64,000 bases of DNA from Polaribacter sp. SA4-10 (GTDB taxonomy: Bacteria; Bacteroidota; Bacteroidia; Flavobacteriales; Flavobacteriaceae): positions 1-64,000 of the forward strand of contig CATIQU010000027.1 of assembly GCA_949519155.1 (NCBI GenBank), given 5' to 3'. A model generated the notes under the pieces. The model did not search any database, had not been told where the DNA came from, and saw only the letters and a program-made list of their open reading frames with translations. Made by a program: the position numbers and the translations under genes. Below are positions 9,240 through 17,432 of the stretch, piece by piece (the first letter of the stretch is position 1; every line of letters begins with the position of its first letter).

Positions 9240-9503
9240 TCAAGCAGATAGGTAAGCGACCAACAAAAACAAGTAAATACTGAGATAAAATAAATAGAAA
9301 TTTCTAAATTTTTTATACTGAAGGTTTTCTGGATAGAGATTCCCAAACAATCCTTTTAATTCTTTCCAAAAAAAAGGTTTGATATTGATGGTCCAGCTAT
9401 CTGTCTCATAGATAATTTTTCGAAATTTACTTCTGTAGTATCCCAACGGAAACCCCCAAGCCATAAAGATAAAAAATAGAATATTCTTAGTGCTAAAATC
9501 CAT
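9240..9503 (-). CDS. Small membrane protein of unknown function
   Basis: This 87-residue protein has two likely membrane helices, one at the N-terminus (ILFFIFMAWGFPLGYY) and one at the C-terminus (FYLFYLSIYLFLLVAYL), with a charged, aromatic stretch between. It starts six bases after the stop of the DUF1295 gene on the same strand, so it is probably the second gene of that operon. I do not recognise a named family. Confidence 0.7.
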   Translation of the reverse strand: MDFSTKNILFFIFMAWGFPLGYYRSKFRKIIYETDSWTINIKPFFWKELKGLFGNLYPENLQYKKFRNFYLFYLSIYLFLLVAYLSA

Positions 9504-9509
9504 AATTAT

Positions 9510-10283
9510 TTATTTTTCAGGAAACCACGGTAAAAAAGAATTGGTTTTTTTTATATAATCTCTATATAAAGGCTTTGTGTCTTTTAAGGTTTTCTCAAGT
9601 AAGCGCACTCCCGAAACTTTAATAATTAATAAGGTCATTATAATAGCACCTATTACCTGCCAATAGCTACCGGAAGCAACACTAAAAATTGCATAACTCC
9701 ACCAAACTGCAGCATCACCAAAATAATTTGGATGGCGGGTGTATTTCCAAAATCCAGTATCTAAAACCTTTCCTTTGTTTTTTATATTTTGCTTAAAGCG
9801 CATTAACTGATAATCTCCGCCTGCTTCAAAAATAAAACCGACACTCCACACTATAATTCCTAAATAATCCAGGCCATTCAAAGCACCAGAATTGGTACTC
9901 GTATGAATTCCTAAAAGAGGCAGCGATATAATCATAATGAGACTCGCTTGTAATAAAAATGTTTGGAAGAAACTAAACCACCAATAGCGTTTAGGTCCAT
10001 AACTTTTTCTGAACTCCTGATACCTAAAATCCTCCCCTTTACCACGATTCCTGATAGCTAAATAAATCGCAAGCCGCAAGCCCCAAATAGTTACTAGTGA
10101 TAAAACTAACAGTTTTCTTGCTGAAGAATCTCCAGACATACAGGCATAAAACACATTGACACTTACAAAGCTGAAACCCCAAAAAACATCAATAATACTG
10201 ACGTTTTTAATAAACACACTCCAGATCCATAATAAAGTGACAAAAGTGACTACAATTAAAGCGGCTTGAAAAAATAAAATCAT
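9510..10283 (-). CDS. DUF1295 / steroid 5-alpha-reductase-like membrane protein
   Basis: The 257-residue protein is almost entirely hydrophobic, with about six or seven helices. It carries the family signature TRHPNYFGDAAVWWSYAIF near residue 180, which in isoprenylcysteine methyltransferase and steroid-reductase-like proteins helps bind the cofactor. Substrate and reaction are not established for bacterial DUF1295. It is transcribed with the small membrane protein that follows, from a consensus promoter upstream. Confidence 0.88.
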   Translation of the reverse strand: MILFFQAALIVVTFVTLLWIWSVFIKNVSIIDVFWGFSFVSVNVFYACMSGDSSARKLLVLSLVTIWGLRLAIYLAIRNRGKGEDFRYQEFRKSYGPKRYWWFSFFQTFLLQASLIMIISLPLLGIHTSTNSGALNGLDYLGIIVWSVGFIFEAGGDYQLMRFKQNIKNKGKVLDTGFWKYTRHPNYFGDAAVWWSYAIFSVASGSYWQVIGAIIMTLLIIKVSGVRLLEKTLKDTKPLYRDYIKKTNSFLPWFPEK

Positions 10284-10311
10284 GAATGGAAATTGTAATT
10301 GGTTGATAACT

Positions 10312-10319
10312 CAAAGATA
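10312..10319 (-). promoter_or_regulatory. -7 promoter element for DUF1295 operon
   Basis: The minus strand reads TATCTTTG, an exact TAnnTTTG match, 28 bases before the ATG at 10283. Confidence 0.55.
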
Positions 10320-10424
10320 CTAACTATTCAGCAACTAAAATATGGATACATATAGCACACCAATTTGTTCCGCTAAGTCAGGAATCTTTGAGGAACGGAG
10401 TTTGCACCTTATCTACTTTTAAAA

Positions 10425-10461
10425 CATAAAAAAAGAGTTACAAAAGACATGTAACTCTTTC
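10425..10461 (-). terminator. Rho-independent terminator after tRNA-Arg
   Basis: A perfect 10-bp stem (AAAGAGTTAC / GTAACTCTTT) with a nine-base loop is followed on the minus strand by a T-rich tract. It ends the yqeY-tRNA transcript. Confidence 0.88.
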
Positions 10462-10473
10462 TTTATTAAATTG

Positions 10474-10547
10474 TGACCCAGAAGGGATTCGAACCCCCAA
10501 CCGTCAGAGCCGAAATCTGATATTCTATCCAGTTGAACTACTGGGCC
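10474..10547 (-). tRNA. tRNA-Arg (anticodon TCG)
   Basis: The minus strand folds into a full cloverleaf. The acceptor GGCCCAG pairs with CTGGGTC (one G-U pair), the anticodon stem TCAGA/TCTGA encloses the loop TTTCGGC with anticodon TCG, and the T-loop is TTCGAAT. No CCA is encoded. It lies 14 bp after the yqeY stop on the same strand and is probably co-transcribed with it. Confidence 0.96.
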
Positions 10548-10561
10548 TTTTTAAAATCTTA

Positions 10562-11011
10562 TTACATTAAATGCTTTTTCACCAACAGCGAAATTAGTTT
10601 TCCATCTGCTTGACCGGCTACTTCTTTTGAGACCATTCCCATAACCTTTCCCATGTCTTTCATTCCAGCTGCGCCCACTTTTGCAATGGTAGCAACAACA
10701 ATACTTTCCAAAGCCTCTTCAGATAAAGCAGCGGGTAAAAATTGCTCTAAAACAGCAATCTCCTCCAATTCTGGATCTGCTAAATCTTTTCTTCCTTGTT
10801 CTAAGAAAATGGCAGCACTGTCTTTTCTTTGTTTTACTTGCTTCTGAATGATTTTCATAGCCTGCTCTTCAGACAATTCTTCAGCAGCACCAGTTTCGGT
10901 TCTGGCTAATAAAAAAGCGGCCTTCACAGCTCTTAACGCTTGCAAAGCAATCGCATTTTTAGCCTTCATGGCTACTTTCATTTGATCCATTATCTCTTGC
11001 TGCAAACTCAT
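10562..11011 (-). CDS. GatB/YqeY domain-containing protein
   Basis: This 149-residue protein matches the YqeY family, which resembles the tail domain of the GatB amidotransferase subunit and is thought to bind tRNA. Visible family blocks are QVKQRKDSA, EIAVLEQFLP and the C-terminal KVMGMVSKEVAGQADG. No catalytic residues are expected. A tRNA-Arg gene follows 14 bp downstream on the same strand, an apt but perhaps accidental neighbour. Confidence 0.92.
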   Translation of the reverse strand: MSLQQEIMDQMKVAMKAKNAIALQALRAVKAAFLLARTETGAAEELSEEQAMKIIQKQVKQRKDSAAIFLEQGRKDLADPELEEIAVLEQFLPAALSEEALESIVVATIAKVGAAGMKDMGKVMGMVSKEVAGQADGKLISLLVKKHLM

Positions 11012-11032
11012 GTCTTTCTTTTTTTAATTTTT

Positions 11033-11040
11033 CAAAGATA
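11033..11040 (-). promoter_or_regulatory. -7 promoter element for yqeY
   Basis: The minus strand reads TATCTTTG (TAnnTTTG exact), 21 bases before the ATG at 11011. Confidence 0.55.
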
Positions 11041-11045
11041 CGAAC

Positions 11046-11501
11046 TCAATGCCATTTTTTAGGTTTCTTTAGGTACAAAAAATGCTTTTCATAATCAATA
11101 ATCGCTTTTCCTTTCTCTAAAACATCCGCACCAATAATTCCATGTACTTCTTTTCCGTTGTGTTGTGTTAAAGCAGTGTTTACGTGTTCTAAATTAAACA
11201 AGACCAAATGACAATTTTTATGTTGCCAAGCACCAATTTTAAGAGAGTTGTTTTCCGACTGTAGTGTTTCCATATCTGTAGCACCCGCACCAGCAGCCTT
11301 GGTTTCACTTTCATGCGCCTCCAAATTAAAAAAAGAGATTAAATCCAATCCTACACAAGAGTTGGAAGCACCTGTATCTAAAATAAAACGCCCTTGCACA
11401 CCGTTTATGGAGGCTTTGAGTTCTAAATGATTAGTGCTCATTTTCTTCAATTTAATTTTTAGGTAGTTCTTTCTCTTAAGTATCTTTTTTAAACTTGTCA
11501 T
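11046..11501 (-). CDS. Retropepsin-like aspartic protease
   Basis: The 151-residue protein carries the aspartic protease active-site motif FILDTGASNSCVG near residue 38 and a second family block, HGIIGADVLEKGKAIIDY, near residue 120. It has a single lobe, as in retropepsins, so it should act as a dimer. I kept the ATG at 11501 because the N-terminal LKKILKRKNYLKIKL strand looks like part of the domain. A shorter start at 11441 is possible. No signal peptide is visible, so the protein is likely cytosolic. The substrate is unknown. Confidence 0.85.
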   Translation of the reverse strand: MTSLKKILKRKNYLKIKLKKMSTNHLELKASINGVQGRFILDTGASNSCVGLDLISFFNLEAHESETKAAGAGATDMETLQSENNSLKIGAWQHKNCHLVLFNLEHVNTALTQHNGKEVHGIIGADVLEKGKAIIDYEKHFLYLKKPKKWH

Positions 11502-11507
11502 TTACTG

Positions 11508-11515
11508 TATTTTTG
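11508..11515 (+). promoter_or_regulatory. -7 promoter element for tatD
   Basis: TATTTTTG matches TAnnTTTG exactly, 33 bases before the tatD ATG. It lies between the protease start and that gene's own -7 element (11533-11540, minus), so the two start sites face each other within about 20 bases. Confidence 0.5.
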
Positions 11516-11532
11516 TACGAAACATAGTTTGA

Positions 11533-11540
11533 CAAAAATA
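11533..11540 (-). promoter_or_regulatory. -7 promoter element for the retropepsin-like gene
   Basis: The minus strand reads TATTTTTG, 31 bases before the ATG at 11501. Together with the plus-strand element at 11508-11515 it forms an overlapping divergent promoter pair. Confidence 0.5.
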
Positions 11541-11548
11541 CATTTTTA

Positions 11549-12313
11549 ATGATTACGGATACGCACACCCATTTATATTCAGAACAATTTGACGAAGACC
11601 GAGCTGCTATGATGCAGCGCGCGAAAGAAGCTGGTGTTTCCCGTTTTTTTATTCCTGCCATAGACAGTAGTTACACTGAACGAATGTTGGACTTAGAGAA
11701 AAAACACCCCAATGAGGTGTTTTTAATGATGGGCTTGCACCCTACCTCTGTAAAGGAAAACTACAAAGATGAATTGGCGTTGGTAAAATCATGGATTGAT
11801 CAACGGAATTTCTTTGCCATTGGCGAAATAGGAATCGATTTGTATTGGGACAAAACCTTTCTGGAACAACAAAAAGAGGCTTTTAGAACACAGATAGAAT
11901 GGGCGAAAGAAAAAAGACTACCGATTGTAATTCATTGCAGAGAGGCCTTTGATGAAATTTTCGAGGTGCTTGAAACAGAAAAGGGGGATGACTTGTTCGG
12001 AATTTTTCATTGTTTTTCGGGAACTTTAGAGCAAGCAAAAAAGGCAATTTCATACAATATGAAATTAGGAATTGGCGGGGTTGCTACTTTTAAAAATGGA
12101 AAGATTGATACTTTTTTAAATGAAATTGAACTCCAACACATTGTCTTGGAAACAGATTCACCCTATTTAGCGCCAGTACCCTATCGAGGAAAAAGGAATG
12201 AAAGTAGCTATATAACAAAGGTCATCGATAAGTTGGTAGACCTCTATGGTTTATCTTTTAATGAAATTGCAGCAATCACAACACAAAATTCAAAAGACAT
12301 CTTTGGAATCTAA
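11549..12313 (+). CDS. tatD: TatD family metal-dependent hydrolase
   Basis: The 254-residue TIM-barrel protein belongs to the TatD deoxyribonuclease family. Metal-ligand blocks are present in order: TDTHTHLYSEQF at the N-terminus, AIGEIGIDLYWDK, PIVIHCREAFDE, GIFHCFSGT and VLETDSPYLAP near the C-terminus. Family members act as 3'-5' exonucleases in DNA repair. The end overlaps the likely start of the downstream ogt-like gene by 11 bases. Confidence 0.94.
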   Translation: MITDTHTHLYSEQFDEDRAAMMQRAKEAGVSRFFIPAIDSSYTERMLDLEKKHPNEVFLMMGLHPTSVKENYKDELALVKSWIDQRNFFAIGEIGIDLYWDKTFLEQQKEAFRTQIEWAKEKRLPIVIHCREAFDEIFEVLETEKGDDLFGIFHCFSGTLEQAKKAISYNMKLGIGGVATFKNGKIDTFLNEIELQHIVLETDSPYLAPVPYRGKRNESSYITKVIDKLVDLYGLSFNEIAAITTQNSKDIFGI

Positions 12314-12782
12314 AACAGCATATTACAAAACTCCTATAGGAACCGCAAAAATTGTTGGAGATAAAAACGGCATTCAATCGATTGTAGTATTAGACGATGC
12401 AATTGAATCCTCCACAAGTGTCCCAGAGTGTTTGCAAGTTTGTGTTGCTCAGTTGCAAGAATATTTTGAAGGAACAAGAGATCATTTCGACTTGACGGTC
12501 AATCCAAAGGGAACTCCTTTTCAAATAAAAGTATGGAAATCTTTGCTTAAAATTGGCTACGGAAAAACGAAAAGTTACTTAGCACAGAGTAAATCCTTTG
12601 GAGATGTAAAAGCCATACGCGCCGTAGCTGCTGCCAATGGCAAAAACCCAATTTGGATTATCATTCCTTGCCATCGTGTGATTGGATCGGATGGCTCACT
12701 AACAGGTTATGCTGGGGGAGTTTGGCGTAAAAAATGGCTTTTAGATCACGAAAACCCAGTAAAACAACAATCCCTTTTTTAA
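12303..12782 (+). CDS. ogt: Methylated-DNA--protein-cysteine methyltransferase
   Basis: This suicide enzyme removes alkyl groups from O6-alkylguanine onto its own cysteine. The active site IIIPCHRVIGSDGSLTGYAG lies near residue 120 and the C-terminal WRKKWLLDHE is typical. I place the start at TTG 12303, giving MESKTAYYKTPIG and 159 residues, the usual family length. An upstream ATG at 12246 would add 19 residues and a 68-bp overlap with tatD, with no family similarity. Both neighbours act on DNA, suggesting a small repair operon. Confidence 0.93.
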   Translation: MESKTAYYKTPIGTAKIVGDKNGIQSIVVLDDAIESSTSVPECLQVCVAQLQEYFEGTRDHFDLTVNPKGTPFQIKVWKSLLKIGYGKTKSYLAQSKSFGDVKAIRAVAAANGKNPIWIIIPCHRVIGSDGSLTGYAGGVWRKKWLLDHENPVKQQSLF

Positions 12783-12832
12783 TCTTTCAGATATTAAAAA
12801 AGATATTTTCACGTTAGTATCTTAAATACAAG

Positions 12833-15800
12833 ATGTACAAAAATTTATTGTTCTTGCTGCTACTACTTATTGGATCTAAGATCCAAGGGCAAACAGTATC
12901 TAAGGACTTTAGAAGTAAAACATTTCGCATTCAAAAGGATACGGTTCAGATAGAAACTACAAACATCAATTCACAACGTTTTAAAGTACGAAACAAGCTT
13001 CAGAAAGTAATCGACCCACAAGAATATCAAATTGATTTTCTGAAGGCAATTTTGATTATTGATTCAAAAAAATATACTGAAATTACAGTCGAGTATTTTC
13101 GGTTTCCCGAATTCGTCACCAAAATATATGCTCCTTTTGATAAAAATTTAATTGTTCCGAATAACACAAATACAGGACCACTGTATAGTTTTACAACTAC
13201 TAAAAAAACAAGTGATATTCAACTTTTTGAAGGGCTAAAAACCAAAGGTTATTTAACGAGAGGCGTTACATCTGGAAACAATCAAAATACAGTAACCAAC
13301 TCGGCATTGGATTTAGAAATATCCGGTAAGATATCAAGTTCGGTAAACATCAGAGCCAATATTTTTGATACCAACATTCCGTTACAAGAAAATGGGTATT
13401 CGCAAAACATTACTGATTTTGATCGAATTTTTATTGAATTGTATAGTGACAATTGGAAAATAAAAGCAGGAGATATCAGCTTAAAAAATCAGGAGAGTTA
13501 CTTCATGAGGTTTAATAAGCAAATTGCTGGTTTGCAAGTGGAAGCAACACTAAATGAAGATTTAAACATCGTTGCTTCGGGTGCGGTTGCAAGAGGGAAG
13601 TTTAGCACTTTTACAGTGGTTGGTGTGGAGGGGAACCAAGGGCCATACAAAATAGTAGGTCCCAACAACGAAACCGCAATTGTAATGGTTGCTGGTAGTG
13701 AAAGTGTGTATGTAAATGGTGTCATCATAGAAGCTGGCGAAAACAAAGCATATACGATTGATTACAACTTGTCTGAAATTACTTTTAACACGACGTTTCC
13801 GATAACCAATGACATGCGAATTTGGATTGATTTCCAGTATTCTGATCGGAATTATACGCGATTTGTGACCTATGAAGAGGTAAATTATACAAGTGAAAAA
13901 CTAAATATTAGCGGTTATTTTTACAGTGAAAACGATGCTAAGAACCAACCTTTACAACAAGCCCTGTCAGACAATCAAAAAGAAATTTTAGCAAACGCAG
14001 GAAACAATACCGATTTAATGGTTTCTGAAAATGCTTTTGTTGATGAGTATTCTGAAAACAAAATTTTATATAAAAAGGCTGTCAACGGGACGGTACAAAT
14101 CTTTGAATATTCAACCAATCCAACGGATGAACTCTATACGGTAAGGTTTACGAATGTGGGAGTGAATGCTGGTGATTATAGCCTTCTACGGACTGTAGCC
14201 TCTGGTCCCATCTTTGAATATGTTGGTATTCAATTGGGAAATTACAATCCCATAATAAAGTTAATTGCTCCATCTAAAGTTCAGGTTTTTATCGTAAAAT
14301 CGGACTATAAACCATCGGAGAAAACGACAATAAACTCAGAAATTGCATTGAGTAATAATGATGCGAATTTATTTTCTACCATCGACGACAATCAAAATAC
14401 TGCCATTGCTGCAAAAATTGGTTGGCAACAAATTTTAGTTGATAAAAAATGGCAATTAAAAAGTACTATTAATCACGAATATGTACAACAAAATTTTAGA
14501 ACGGCACAAAGATGGGAACCTGTAGAATTTAATAGAGACTGGAACATTGTAAGCAACAATGCTACAAAAAACTACTTTCAATCAGCATTTATACTTCAGA
14601 ATAAAAAGAATGATTTTGTTTCATATCGATACAATAACTTAAGTTACAATAACTCTTTTAAGGGAAATAAACATGAAATTTCATCAAAACTCAACTTCAA
14701 TAAAACTCTTTTTTCTACGGAGATAAGCCTCTTAGAAAATACATCTTCAATAGAAAACAATTCTTTTTTTAGAGCAAAGGCAAATGTATTGCATCATTTT
14801 TCTAAAAGTTGGATGGGTGCATTTACTAGTATTGAGAAAAATGATAGAAAAGATAGCAACCTAGAATACATTAACACCAGTCACCAATTTAAAGAATACG
14901 AAGCCTATATGGGTATTGGAGATACTGCCAAAGTGTTTGCGAAGTTTGGCGTTAATTTCAGAAACAATGACAGTATAAAATCAAATCGATTTACAGAAAT
15001 TAATAACAGAAAAACATTCTACCTCAACTCGAAATTAATCGACACCAAAAAGGCGGACTTATCCGTGTATGCAAATTATAGAATTACACAGAACAACTTT
15101 ACGACTGATAAAAAATCTCTGAATTCTAAAATAGTGTATCACCAAAAGTTACTGAATGATTTCGTAAATCTAAAGATTACTTATGAAACCTCTTCAGGAA
15201 ATGTTGCTCGGCAAGATTATATTTATGTAAAAACAGAAATTGGTCAAGGTTTTTATACCTGGATCGATTATAATAATGACAGTGTGCAAGATTTTGATGA
15301 ATTTGAAATCGCACAGTTTCAAGACCAAGCTAATTATTTAAGAGTTCCACTCCCTAATTTGCGTTTTATTGCAACACAACGTTCAAAATGGCAACAATCC
15401 ATAGGGGTTAATTTCGCGAAATGGAAAAACAAAAATGGATTTAGAAAGCTACTTTCTCATTGGAGCAATCAAACCTTTTTAGCAACAGACAATGAACAAG
15501 AACGAATTGGGAGTTCTTTTAATTTCAATCCTTTTGATTTTGATAAAAACAAGCTAATTGGACTGAATTACAACTTTAGAAATCAACTTTATTTTAATCG
15601 AAATCTACAAAAATACAGCACCACTTTTACGATTGGGAACTCTAAGAATCTGCAACAATACTTTATTGGAAATCAAGAAAACAACATACAACAGACACAA
15701 ATAGATTTTAACCACAAATTCGCCGATTTCTGGTTGCTTGACTTGATGGTGAAACTGTCTGAAAATGATTTGAAAACAGAAAACTTCAATAGTAGAAATT

Positions 15801-16207
15801 ATGAAATCTCTGCTAAAGAAATCCAACCTAAGATTTCATTTTCTTATAATAAAGACCATCGTTTTTCTGCTTTTTATCACTTTAAAAATAAGGTGAATAA
15901 CCTGCAAGATTTTGAAACTTTAAAACAACAAAAATTTGGATTGGATTATTTTTATATCAGTAAAAAGAAAAATCAAATTAGTGCAAATGCAACTGTTTCT
16001 TTAAATGATTTTAGTGGAAATATAAATACACCCGTTGCCTATCAAATGTTAGAAGGTTTGCAACCAGGGAAAAACTACACTTGGAACTTGCTCTACAGCC
16101 AAAAACTAAATGCTTTCCTAAACTTAAATCTAAGCTATTTGGGAAGGAAAAGCGAAAATTCTAAAATAATTCACACAGGAAACATCCAATTAAAAGCGCT
16201 GTTTTAA
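12833..16207 (+). CDS. Very large outer-membrane beta-barrel protein of unknown function
   Basis: The 1,124-residue protein has a signal peptide (cut near KIQGQ) and no catalytic motif that I recognise. Residues 130-350 contain blocks seen in other large Bacteroidota outer-membrane proteins: GDISLKNQESYFMRFNKQ, GVEGNQGPYKIVGPNN, AGSESVYVNGVIIEAGEN, YTIDYNLSEITF and DFQYSDRNYTRF. Most of the rest alternates polar and aromatic residues, as in a long barrel. Near residue 810 WIDYNNDSVQDFDEFE resembles an EF-hand-like calcium loop. Two small barrel proteins follow. Function is unknown; a surface or export role is an inference. Confidence 0.82.
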   Translation: MYKNLLFLLLLLIGSKIQGQTVSKDFRSKTFRIQKDTVQIETTNINSQRFKVRNKLQKVIDPQEYQIDFLKAILIIDSKKYTEITVEYFRFPEFVTKIYAPFDKNLIVPNNTNTGPLYSFTTTKKTSDIQLFEGLKTKGYLTRGVTSGNNQNTVTNSALDLEISGKISSSVNIRANIFDTNIPLQENGYSQNITDFDRIFIELYSDNWKIKAGDISLKNQESYFMRFNKQIAGLQVEATLNEDLNIVASGAVARGKFSTFTVVGVEGNQGPYKIVGPNNETAIVMVAGSESVYVNGVIIEAGENKAYTIDYNLSEITFNTTFPITNDMRIWIDFQYSDRNYTRFVTYEEVNYTSEKLNISGYFYSENDAKNQPLQQALSDNQKEILANAGNNTDLMVSENAFVDEYSENKILYKKAVNGTVQIFEYSTNPTDELYTVRFTNVGVNAGDYSLLRTVASGPIFEYVGIQLGNYNPIIKLIAPSKVQVFIVKSDYKPSEKTTINSEIALSNNDANLFSTIDDNQNTAIAAKIGWQQILVDKKWQLKSTINHEYVQQNFRTAQRWEPVEFNRDWNIVSNNATKNYFQSAFILQNKKNDFVSYRYNNLSYNNSFKGNKHEISSKLNFNKTLFSTEISLLENTSSIENNSFFRAKANVLHHFSKSWMGAFTSIEKNDRKDSNLEYINTSHQFKEYEAYMGIGDTAKVFAKFGVNFRNNDSIKSNRFTEINNRKTFYLNSKLIDTKKADLSVYANYRITQNNFTTDKKSLNSKIVYHQKLLNDFVNLKITYETSSGNVARQDYIYVKTEIGQGFYTWIDYNNDSVQDFDEFEIAQFQDQANYLRVPLPNLRFIATQRSKWQQSIGVNFAKWKNKNGFRKLLSHWSNQTFLATDNEQERIGSSFNFNPFDFDKNKLIGLNYNFRNQLYFNRNLQKYSTTFTIGNSKNLQQYFIGNQENNIQQTQIDFNHKFADFWLLDLMVKLSENDLKTENFNSRNYEISAKEIQPKISFSYNKDHRFSAFYHFKNKVNNLQDFETLKQQKFGLDYFYISKKKNQISANATVSLNDFSGNINTPVAYQMLEGLQPGKNYTWNLLYSQKLNAFLNLNLSYLGRKSENSKIIHTGNIQLKALF

Positions 16208-16261
16208 TTTTTTTTGGCACACTTATTGTACAATAAATTGTTACTTTAAAAAAATAAGAAA

Positions 16262-16819
16262 ATGAAAAAAATTACATTATTTGTCTGCCTACTAGTTAGC
16301 GGAATTACACTTGCACAAGAAAAAACAGCAGAAGAAACTCCTGAATTTCCTCAGGATGTAAACAAAAAACATGAAGTTAAAATTAATGGCGTGAGCTTGC
16401 TTGCCTTTGAATGGTTGGATATTTCTTATGAGTATTTAATTAATGAGGAATCTTCTTTTGGGCTCGCAGCATTGATTACTCTTAATGATAGTGAAGAATT
16501 CAATAATTATAGAAAATCATCTTTAACTCCTTTTTATAGAAGGTATTTTTCAAACCAATATGCGAGAGGTTTTTTTGTAGAGGGTTTTGGTATGTTACAC
16601 ACCTATGAGAGTGAAACTTATGATTATAATGGAAATGGCTACTACAGGCAAGAAGATCAAACCGATTTTGCTGTCGGAATTTCTGCTGGAGGTAAATTTA
16701 TAACGAAAAGAGGATTTACGACCGAGATCTATCTAGGGATAGGGAGAAACATAGGGGGCGACAACAGTTCTATTGAAGCAGTTGGTAGAGGTGGAATCTC
16801 ACTTGGTTACCGATTTTAA
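16262..16819 (+). CDS. Small outer-membrane beta-barrel-like protein (DUF3575-like)
   Basis: The 185-residue secreted protein has a signal peptide ending near TLAQ. Its repeated amphipathic strands end in an aromatic C-terminus (GGISLGYRF), as required for outer-membrane barrel assembly. It is a paralogue of the next gene: both have LD[IV]SYEYL/YEYYLN, TP[FY][YL]R, a GEGFFG/VEGFGML strand, and FTTEIYLGIGRN / FLVDVYGGIGRN near the end. Function is unknown. Confidence 0.78.
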   Translation: MKKITLFVCLLVSGITLAQEKTAEETPEFPQDVNKKHEVKINGVSLLAFEWLDISYEYLINEESSFGLAALITLNDSEEFNNYRKSSLTPFYRRYFSNQYARGFFVEGFGMLHTYESETYDYNGNGYYRQEDQTDFAVGISAGGKFITKRGFTTEIYLGIGRNIGGDNSSIEAVGRGGISLGYRF

Positions 16820-16834
16820 GTCATCTTAATTTCG

Positions 16835-16842
16835 TAAATTTG
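16835..16842 (+). promoter_or_regulatory. -7 promoter element for second small barrel gene
   Basis: TAAATTTG matches TAnnTTTG exactly, 17 bases before the ATG at 16860. It lies in the 40-bp gap after the paralogue, so the two genes may be expressed separately. Confidence 0.5.
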
Positions 16843-16859
16843 ATCTAAAATAAGATACT

Positions 16860-17360
16860 ATGAAAAAAATACTTCTAATCACCAGCATCTTTGTTTCTAC
16901 GATTTCACTTGCACAGCAAGTAGTGAAATTAAATATTGCAAATGCATTGGTCTTAAAAACAATCGACGTTTCTTACGAATACTATCTTAATGGAGATACT
17001 TCGGTTGGAATTTCTGGTTTGTATAATTTTGAACAAAAATCTGCAGACTTTAGATATAATGAAGAAAGTATGGTAACTCCTTACTTACGTCATTATTTTA
17101 CATCGGACAGAACTTGGAACCTTTTTGGGGAAGGGTTCTTCGGAATTAGTTCTGGTTATAAAAAAATTGAATTAGATGGGTCTCCAAATAGTTATGAGAA
17201 GTACTCTGACAGCGCTTTGGGCATCTCATTTGGGGCTAAATACATTTCAAAAAGTGGTTTTCTGGTGGATGTGTATGGCGGTATTGGTCGAAATCTATTC
17301 AGTGCCAATTCTCCTATTTTGGTGCCAAGATTGGGCGTAAATGTTGGATGGAAATTTTAA
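16860..17360 (+). CDS. Small outer-membrane beta-barrel-like protein (paralogue)
   Basis: The 166-residue protein has a signal peptide (ending SLAQQ) and a strand-rich body ending in LGVNVGWKF. It is a tandem duplicate of the preceding gene but lacks that gene's acidic linker after the signal peptide. The last residue is aromatic, consistent with BAM-dependent insertion. A strong bidirectional terminator follows. Confidence 0.78.
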   Translation: MKKILLITSIFVSTISLAQQVVKLNIANALVLKTIDVSYEYYLNGDTSVGISGLYNFEQKSADFRYNEESMVTPYLRHYFTSDRTWNLFGEGFFGISSGYKKIELDGSPNSYEKYSDSALGISFGAKYISKSGFLVDVYGGIGRNLFSANSPILVPRLGVNVGWKF

Positions 17361-17377
17361 TTAAATAATACCTTCAT

Positions 17378-17410
17378 AAAAAAACCTCACTAGATTAGTG
17401 AGGTTTTTTA
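17378..17410. terminator. Bidirectional terminator between barrel gene and glyS
   Basis: A perfect 12-bp stem (AAAAAACCTCAC / GTGAGGTTTTTT) with a seven-base loop has A and T tracts on both sides. It can end both convergent transcripts. Confidence 0.93.
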
Positions 17411-17432
17411 CTTTTATAAATGTCTTACAAAA

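Noticed and set aside
12246-12302. N-terminal extension of ogt from the ATG at 12246
   Set aside because: The extension is the shifted translation of the tatD C-terminus and has no family counterpart; TTG at 12303 gives the normal length.
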